A stretch of DNA of 20,943 bases, taken from positions 287,723 through 308,665 of the forward strand of contig MZZL01000136.1 in the NCBI GenBank assembly GCA_002749535.1. The letters are read 5' to 3'. Position numbers and translations under genes: made by a program. Shown one piece after another: positions 18,500 to 20,943 of the stretch. Source of the stretch: Apophysomyces variabilis (Eukaryota; Mucoromycota; Mucoromycetes; Mucorales; Mucoraceae). Within the stretch, counting starts at the first letter, position 1. The number at the start of each line of letters is the position of its first letter. The notes under the pieces are model-generated. The model searched no databases, was not told the origin of the DNA, and saw only the letters and a program-made list of their open reading frames with translations.

Positions 18500-19152
18500 C
18501 ACTGGATAGAATATTCTGTTTTAGTAAACTATAATATTATTAAAATACCACTAAAATTTGATGTTTTAGGTACATTTCAGTAATATTTTAGAAATACTAA
18601 AACTTTTGTTTTAGAATTCTAAAAGGCATATTCTAGTATACTAGAACATTTGTTTTAGTGACTTTTTCATTTGCTTAAAAAGACACTAAAAAAACACTAG
18701 AATGTTACTAAAACATTTATTTTAGATACTTTTGTACCAGTCAAAAGTCTTCTAAAAACACACTAGAACATCATTAGAACATTACTAAAACATTTATTTT
18801 AGGTACTTTTTTGCCAGTCAAAAGTCCCACTAAAAAGACACTAGAATATTACTAAAATATATATTTTAGGTACTTTTCTGCTGGTCAAAAAAACATTAAA
18901 AAAGATACTAAAATATGAACTTTATTCATATCTTTTAATCTAATTATAAATTATATCATTAGCTGTCTCTCACAAAATCTTTTATTTTAGTGCATATTCC
19001 AATAGAAACTACTCCTGCATTTGCTTATCTTTCTATCGATCCTTTAACAATACAAATGAAAACTGACTCAAATTTATGTTGTAGCTATATATAAAAAGCA
19101 AATAATTAGGCTTACCAAAATTTAAACGTCATTTAAAAACTGTATCATTAAA
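18500..19152 (+). mobile_element. E3: CACTG-ended element, left part (right end not found)
   Basis: It starts CACTGGATAGAATATTCTG, just after the truncated ORF A, and is followed by 400 bp of TTTTAGT/ACTAAAA words including a long tandem array (18694-18904). At 19100-19152 a short block (TAGGCTTAC.AAAA, AACGT, CTGTATCATTAAA) matches the E1/E2 core in order and at a similar distance from the end (about 640 bp). No inverse CAGTG end was found, so the right boundary is unknown; later sequence, including ORF B, may or may not belong to it. Confidence 0.5.
18694..18904 (+). repeat. E3 tandem array, three units of 66-78 bp
   Basis: Units at 18694-18759, 18760-18837 and 18838-18904 each begin ACACTAGAA and contain ATTACTAAAAyAT, ATTTTAGrTACTTTT and CCAGTCAAAAGT or a close variant. 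The middle unit has an extra insert CATTAGAAC. Partial copies lie upstream from 18510. Confidence 0.85.
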
Positions 19153-19655
19153 GCTGTTTTACAATGAATGATTAGATATACTACAAAAGCATGACTGCAA
19201 TAGAAATGAGATATATAAATTAGCAGCATTAATTTAACTAATCGTATAATTAATACTTATAAAAATTTTCAAAGAGTACTATATTGCCTGTTCAATAAAA
19301 TTGAATAGCATATTTAATAGACGCTTTGTTCAGAGAATGAACAATGACTATGCCATGGTTGACCTAAATTGTAGATAAGTTAAGAGGGAGAAAAAACTAA
19401 AGTGAAATGTAACTTCAACGCGTTACTAAAAATAAGCTGAAGTATATACCTTCATTTACTGATGCGAAAGGGAATTCAGCATGTCTAAGCATGCCATTAG
19501 CAATGAGCCCTTTCACAATGTTAAAACTACCTTACACTGATACCTATAACGTGCTGCATAGATTGTAGAGGAAAAGAAAGTAAAAATCAAAGAGAAAGTA
19601 AAAAAAAAAAAGAAAACCTTCCCTGACTTTATTATTTGTGCTTTTATTAGTGAGG
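19153..19655. other. AT-rich stretch without a recognisable gene
   Basis: No ORF, RNA gene or clear repeat was recognised. It contains a short A-rich run near 19599-19610. It could be the interior of E3 or flanking DNA. Confidence 0.4.
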
Positions 19656-19663
19656 TATATAAG
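19656..19663 (+). promoter_or_regulatory. TATA box upstream of ORF B
   Basis: TATATAAG, about 90 bp before the ATG at 19752. This spacing is reasonable for a promoter plus short leader. Confidence 0.4.
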
Positions 19664-19751
19664 GGTAACGTACCCCTTACATACTATTGAAATGAGAAGA
19701 TAAAAACATCATTGTAAAGTGCGCACATTCAATCATATTCAATTCTACTAA

Positions 19752-20045
19752 ATGTCTCAATCCCATAACTAACGTTTTGCTGAACGCTATGCTGCCAGAG
19801 AAGTGTAAACAGGAGCCCAACTGTCATCGCCTATCCCTATAACTGGTGAACAGTTGACCTTGGCTGCACTCAGCTGCCAGGTGATCAACGTAGAAGACGA
19901 GCTGAGAGAGCTCAGCTGGCAACAGCAACTGAATGCCAAATGATTGCATGACATGTTGGTTGAAACCAACAGTCAGATCGCATTGCTTAGTAAGATGCAA
20001 TGCAATCATAGCTCAGCTTCTCAGAGCACTAGTACTGGTAGTTAA
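19752..20045 (+). pseudogene. ORF B: decayed unrecognised ORF
   Basis: From ATG 19752 one frame reads to TAA 20043 with stops at 19770 (TAA), 19806 (TAA) and 19941 (TGA). The stretch ITGEQLTLAALSCQVINVED and following residues (ELRELSWQQQLNAK, LHDMLVETNSQIALLSKMQ) has the polar heptad-like look of a coiled coil, then a Ser/Thr-rich segment; past the TAA the frame continues AVSRRIAGPQDPKIL. A Gag-like N-terminus is possible, but no diagnostic motif is present. It has a TATA box about 90 bp upstream and ends about 70 bp before E2. Its reality as a former gene rests on composition only. Confidence 0.35.
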
Positions 20046-20117
20046 GCTGTTAGCAGGAGAATAGCTGGGCCTCAGGATCCTAAAATTTTGGTAAATACAA
20101 TAGCAATGTCATAAATT

Positions 20118-20943
20118 TACTGCGGTCAAAAAAAGATTCTACCATCAGTAGAAACTTGGTAGAATCTCAGATTCTACCATTAGTAGAAACTTGGTGGAAT
20201 TTCAGATTCTACCATCAGTAGAAACTTGGTGGAATCTGAGATTCCATCACCTTTCCACCACCTTTCTACTGCTTTTCTACCATGCGGTAGAATCTCTTCA
20301 AAGGTTTGTGGAATGTACCTTCCACCACCTTTTCCACCACCTTTCTACCACCCCCCCCAAGTTCAATAATTGGATGAACTGCTATATGACAGAGACCATT
20401 ATATTGATGTTATTGGATCAAGTAGTATGCATTAGAGGCTAACGTTTTAGTTTCATTTGACCATATTCCTTTATTCAAGCACTTTTTATTAGATTAACTT
20501 GCCTACAATGATATATTCTATTGAAGCTACTGATTTTTATCTAGTCTATCTGATTGGATGTTCTTTTCATTGTGTACATTATTTTAGCCATTAAGATATA
20601 CTTCTTTATTATATACAAAGAAGCTTCTTTAGCTATATATATAGGAAAAAAACAGACACTTTTATTTTCTTGGAGCTATGTAGCATAATGTACTAACAAA
20701 TAGCTAACTTTATACTTAGTTTTATATTATCTTACCTAATTACTGAAGGTTAAAGAAGCATAGCTTTTAAAAATGACAATTAGTAAAATGTACTAAAAGC
20801 TAACACACAGTAGCATACCTAAGCCAGCATGCAATAACAAATGGCAGCATTACGTATAGGCCTACAAAAAGTTACCTTGCCAAGTAATTAAATTACGACG
20901 TAAAAAAGTATCTGTACCATTAAAAAGTATGTCATCTTTCTCT
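20118..20943 (+). mobile_element. E2: element related to E1, left part, runs off the window
   Basis: It starts TACTGCGGT, close to the CACTGCAGT ends of E1. It is followed by an array of TCTACC/GGTAGA and CCACCTTTC words (20134-20355) and then by a core (20362-20943) homologous to the E1 core in the opposite orientation. It therefore represents the same end of the same family as the E1 right end. The other end lies beyond the window. Confidence 0.75.
20134..20238. repeat. E2 subterminal 35-bp tandem repeat, each unit a palindrome
   Basis: Three units of 35 bp at 20134-20168, 20169-20203 and 20204-20238. In each, AGATTCTACC opens the unit and GGTAGAATCT or GGTGGAATyT closes it, so every unit can fold on itself. 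Looser GGTGGAAAG/CTTTCCACC words continue to about 20355. Confidence 0.88.

Noticed and set aside
20134..20355. CRISPR-like array
   Set aside because: Units are directly tandem with no spacers, lie in a eukaryotic transposon end, and no cas gene is present.
1..20943. tRNA, rRNA or other structured RNA genes
   Set aside because: I saw no cloverleaf, box A/B pair or rRNA-like run by eye; a covariance-model search would be needed to exclude small ones.

Overview
This window is about 21 kb of AT-rich eukaryotic DNA made almost entirely of nested, mostly decayed transposable elements. I found no cellular housekeeping gene, tRNA or rRNA. A filamentous fungus is the best guess: the reconstructed transposase genes carry short introns (51-82 bp, GT..AG), and Gypsy, Helitron, hAT and pogo/Tigger elements of this kind are common together in fungal genomes. 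The phylum cannot be fixed from the sequence alone.

Layout, left to right. (1) 1-411: AT-rich DNA, then a GGCCCA-rich minisatellite. (2) 412-3260 and 9376-9693: a Ty3/Gypsy retrotransposon on the + strand (gag zinc knuckle, protease, RT, RNase H, integrase), full of stop codons and with a mutated RT active site. (3) 3261-9375: a Helitron inserted inside the integrase reading frame. It has a six-exon Rep-helicase pseudogene; joining the gypsy flanks restores the integrase frame. (4) 9694-14845: a non-autonomous element with CACTGCAGT ends and GGGTAAAA subterminal repeats (called E1). A complete 3,840-bp hAT element (10128-13967) with an 8-bp target duplication lies inside it. (5) 14846-15756: T-rich DNA with promoter-like and LTR-like signals. 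(6) 15757-17972: a pogo/Tigger element with TA duplication and a four-exon, 522-aa transposase that looks intact if one 82-bp intron is accepted. (7) 18058-18486: an unrecognised ORF (ORF A) whose presumed leader is interrupted by the pogo element. (8) 18500 onward: a second CACTG-ended element (E3). (9) 19656-20045: a second decayed ORF (ORF B) behind a TATA box. (10) 20118-20943: a third related element (E2), inverted relative to E1 and running off the window.

Two patterns stand out. E1, E2 and probably E3 share a core 0.6-0.8 kb from one end, yet each has its own unrelated subterminal repeat array. Also, most in-frame stops in gypsy, Helitron and hAT are TGA, several at positions where the families have arginine; this fits CGA-to-TGA decay of methylated CpG. 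The genes here do not form a pathway. They are successive insertions: gypsy is oldest, the Helitron and E1 came later, hAT came after E1, and the pogo copy looks youngest.
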